Shown here one piece after another: positions 61,113-64,000 of a stretch of 64,000 bases of DNA. Source of the stretch: Euonymus europaeus (Eukaryota > Streptophyta > Magnoliopsida > Celastrales > Celastraceae); contig OY756967.1 in assembly GCA_963580455.1 (NCBI GenBank), forward strand, positions 12,980,501-13,044,500. Direction: 5' to 3'. The position numbers and the translations under genes are program-made. A model generated the notes under the pieces. That model worked only from the letters and a program-made list of their open reading frames with translations. It was not told the origin of the DNA and made no database searches. The number at the start of each line of letters is the position of its first letter. Position 1 is the stretch's first letter.

Positions 61113-63830
61113 CTTAGAAGAACAATAAAAAGTGTACACCAAGCAACTTTGATAGTCCGAAGTTTCTCAACTCTCTCCATGGAGGATCTTTTAACGGTTT
61201 TGTCCATTTGTCATAGAAAGCTGGTGTTTTGGCATCGAAATAATCCGGGAAGCTCATTTTCGTAAAATTTAACATAAAAGAACAATAAAAAGGGTACACC
61301 GAGCAACTTTGATTGTCCGAAGTTTCTCAACTCTTTCTATGGAGGAGCTTTTAACGGTTTTGTCCATTTGTCATAGAAAGTTAATGTTTTGGCATCAAAA
61401 TAATCTTGGAAGCTTATACTCGTAAAATTTGACTTAGTAGAACAATATAAAGTGTACACCGCGCAACTTTGATTGTCCGAAGTTTCTGAACTCTCTCTAT
61501 GGAGGAGCTTTTAACGGTTTTGTCCATTTTTTATAGAAAGTTAATGTCTTGGCATCGAAATAATCTTCGAAGCTTATACTCGTTAAATTTGACTTAGTAG
61601 AACAATATAAAGTGTACACCGAGCAACTTTGATTGTCCGAAGTTGCTCAACTCTCTCTATGGAGGAGCCTTTAACGGTTTTGTCCATTTGTCATAGAAAG
61701 TTGGTGTTTTGGCATCGAAATTATTCTGGAAGCTCATTTTCGTAAAATTTAAGTTAGAAAAACAATAAAAAGTCTACACCGAGCAACTTTGATAGTCCGA
61801 AGTTGCTCAACTCTCTCTATGGAGGAGCTTTTAACGGTTTTGTCCATTTGTCATAGAAAGTTGGTGTTTTGGCATCGAAATAATCCTGGAAGCTCATTTA
61901 CGTAAAATCTAACATAGAAGAACAATAAAAAGTCTACACCGTGCAACTTTGATAGTCCGAAGTTGCTCAACTCTCTCTATGGAGGAGCTTTTAACGGTTT
62001 TGTCCATTTGTCATAGATAGTTAATGTTTTGGCATCGAAATAATCCTAGAAGCTTATACTCGTAAAATTTGACTTAGTAGAACAATATAAAGTGTACACC
62101 GAGCAACTTTGATTGTCCGAAGTTGCTCAACTCTCTCTATAGAAGTGCTGTTAACGGTTTTGTCCATTTGTCATAGAAAGTTGGTGTTTTGGCATCGACA
62201 TAATCCTGGAAGCTCATTTTCTTAAAATTTAATATAGAAGAACAAAAAAAAGTGTACACCGAGCAACTTTGATAGTCCGAAGTTGCTCAACTCTCTCTAT
62301 GGAGGAGCTTTTTACGGTTTTCTTCTTTTGTCATAGAAAGTTAATGTTTTGGCATCGAAATAATCCTGGAAGCTTATACTCGTAAAATTTGACTTAGTAG
62401 AACAATATAAAGTGTACACCGAGTAACTTTGATTGTCCGAATTTGCTCAACTCTAACTATAGAGGAGCTTTTACGGTTTTGTCCAATTGTCATAGAAAAT
62501 TGGTGTTTTAGCATCGAAATAATCCTTAAAGCTCATTTTAGTAAAATTTAACATAGAAGAACAATAAAAAGTGTACATCGAGCAACTTTGATAGTCCGAA
62601 GTTGTTCAACTCTCTCTATGGAGGAGCTTTTAACGGTTTTGTCCATTTTTCATAGAAAGTTGGTGTTTTGGCATCGAAATAATCCTGGAAGCTCATTTTC
62701 GTAAAATTTAACATAGAAGAACAATAAAAAGTTTACACCGAGAAGCTTTGATAGTCAGAAGTTGCTCAACTCTCTCTATGGAGGAGCTTTTAACGGTTTT
62801 GTTCATTTGTCATAGAAAGTTAATGTTTTGGCATCGAAATAATCCAGGAAGCTTATACTCGTAAAATTTGACTTAGTAGAACAATATAAAGTGTACACCG
62901 AGCAACTTTGATTGTTCGAAGTTGCTCAACTCTCTCTATAGAAGAGCTTTTAGTGGTTTTGTCCATTTGTCATAGAAAGTTGGTGTTTTGGCATCGAAAT
63001 AATCCTGGAAGCTCATTTTCTTAAAATTTAATGTAGAAGAACAAAAAAAAGTGTACACCGAGCAACTTTGATTGTCCGAAGTTGCTCAACTCTCTCTATG
63101 GAGGAGCTTTTAACGGTTTTGTTCATTTGTCATAGAAAGTTAATGTTTTGGCGTAGAAATAATCCTGCAAGCTTATACTCGTAAAATTTGACTTAGTAGA
63201 ACAATATAAAGTGTACACCGAGTAACTTTGATTGTCCGAATTTGCTCAACTCTCTCTATAGAGGAGCTTTTACGGTTTTGTCCAATTGTCATAGAAAATT
63301 GGTGTTTTAGCATCGAAATAATCCTGAAAGCTCATTTTCATAAAATTTAACATAGAAGAACAATTAAAAGTGTACATCGAGCAACTTTGATAGTCCGAAG
63401 TTGTTCAACTCTCTCTATGGAGGTGCTTTTAACGGTTTTGTCCATTTTTCATAGAAAGTTGGTGTTTTGGCATCGAAATAATCCAGGAAGCTCATTTTCG
63501 TAAAATTTAACATAGAAGAACAATAAAAAGTTGACACCGAGAAACTTTGATAGTCCGAGGTTGCTCAACTCTCTCTATGGAGGAGCTTTTAACGGTTTTG
63601 CTCATTTGTCATAGAAAGTTAATGTTTTGGCATCGAAATAATCCAGGAAGCTTATACTCGTAAAATTTGACTTAGTAGAACAATATAAAGTGTACACCGA
63701 GCTACTTTGATTGTCCGAAGTTGCTCAACTCTCTCTATGGAGGAGCTTTTAACGGTTTTGTCCATTTTTCATAGAAAGTTGGTGTTTTGGCATCGAAATA
63801 ATCCTGGAAGCTCATTTTCGTAAAATTTAA
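61113..63830 (+). repeat. 20-mer HOR family, unit 5: 17-monomer version
   Basis: Length 2718 (17 x 160 minus 2). Three monomers present in unit 4 ('aattatgctgg', 'ttttgtcatcg', 'aataattcttg') are absent. The 'aattattctgg/tttaagttag' monomer near 61720 runs straight into the 'catttacgtaaaatctaac' monomer near 61900. The sequence across this junction looks identical to that at 55800-55985 in unit 3. Confidence 0.9.
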
Positions 63831-64000
63831 CTTAGAAGAACAATAAAAAGTGTACACCAAGCAACTTTGATAGTCCGAAGTTTCTCAACTCTCTCCATGG
63901 AGGATCTTTTAACGGTTTTGTCCATTTGTCATAGAAAGCTGGTGTTTTGGCATCGAAATAATCCGGGAAGCTCATTTTCGTAAAATTTAACATAAAAGAA
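63831..64000 (+). repeat. 20-mer HOR family, unit 6: start only, cut by the window end
   Basis: Opens with 'cttagaagaac...gtacaccaagc' as in units 1-5 and continues through 'tctccatggagg' and 'atccgggaag' to the last base. The array evidently continues beyond the window. Confidence 0.9.

Larger units (their letters stand above)
1..64000 (+). repeat. Continuous ~160-bp satellite DNA array (about 400 head-to-tail monomers)
   Basis: The same ~160-bp unit recurs from the first to the last base. Landmarks such as gagcaactttga, gaggagcttttaacgg, ggcatcgaaataat and gtaaaattt return every 160 bp, with rare 151-, 158- and 159-bp units. All units read in one direction, and I saw no inversion and no non-satellite insertion. 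Monomers differ by scattered substitutions, and blocks of several to 59 monomers recur as higher-order repeats. This organisation is typical of centromeric or pericentromeric satellites in plants and animals. The centromeric role is inference, because no CENH3 binding data are available. Short open frames on the minus strand are by-products of the monomer sequence and are not annotated as genes. Confidence 0.97.

Noticed and set aside
295..61299. Open frames of 61-74 codons on the minus strand, recurring as near-identical peptides (for example 4066-4287, 7585-7806, 52319-52504)
   Set aside because: They follow from the satellite sequence itself. The monomer is 160 bp, not a multiple of three, so no frame persists through successive monomers. 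The frames begin and end at ordinary monomer variants and show no domain, no codon signature and no regulatory context.
1..64000. CRISPR array
   Set aside because: The regularly spaced repeats superficially suggest one, but the whole 160-bp unit is repeated. There are no unique spacers, the unit is too long, and no cas genes are present.
1..64000. tRNA, rRNA or other structured RNA genes
   Set aside because: No block resembles conserved tRNA or rRNA sequence. The only recurrent stem candidate is the 9-bp dyad, which is part of the satellite monomer.

Overview
The whole 64 kb window is one uninterrupted tandem-repeat (satellite DNA) array. Its basic unit is an AT-rich monomer of about 160 bp; one typical monomer, counted by hand, has 58 G+C of 160. 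By length there are about 400 monomers. All face the same way, and I see no transposon, no unique spacer, no RNA gene and no credible protein-coding gene. This points to a eukaryotic centromeric or pericentromeric array, most likely from a plant. One monomer block (gtgttttggcatcgaa) resembles, from memory, a block of the Arabidopsis 178-bp centromere satellite, so a Brassicaceae-type relative is a reasonable but unproven guess.

There are two main monomer classes. Type A carries 'ctcattttcg...tttaac' and AATAAAAAG. Type B carries AAGCTT followed by 'atactcg...tttgacttag' and TATAAAG. Most monomers share a 9-bp dyad, GAGCAACTT / AAGTTGCTC, separated by 10 bp. The monomers are arranged in several successive higher-order repeat (HOR) domains, all kept in the same 160-bp register.

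Layout: 1-528, irregular monomers; 529-2810, a 1119-bp 7-mer HOR, two copies; 3055-6830, a mosaic with a 2879-bp offset duplication; 6831-25666, a very large tandem duplication of a 9418-bp, 59-monomer block, each copy holding two 3351-bp 21-mers and the start of a 798-bp family; 24395-29182, the 798-bp 5-mer HOR amplified; 29183-37550, a 2238-bp 14-mer HOR; 36942-41766, a 2399-bp 15-mer duplicated in tandem; 41767-44644, diverged relatives of the earlier blocks; 44645-64000, a 20-mer HOR family (3198 bp canonical) with 21-, 27-, 15-, 20-, 20- and 17-monomer versions.

Nothing here works as a gene set. The biological content is the record of how a satellite array evolves: nested amplification, unequal exchange between monomers in register, and local homogenisation. 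Small indels (10-bp, 2-bp and 1-bp) account for the shortfall from a multiple of 160 in every HOR period I checked this way, so they act as natural barcodes for ordering events. I found no novel gene-based system. The most noteworthy content is the multi-tier HOR mosaic and the recombination junctions that can be read in it.
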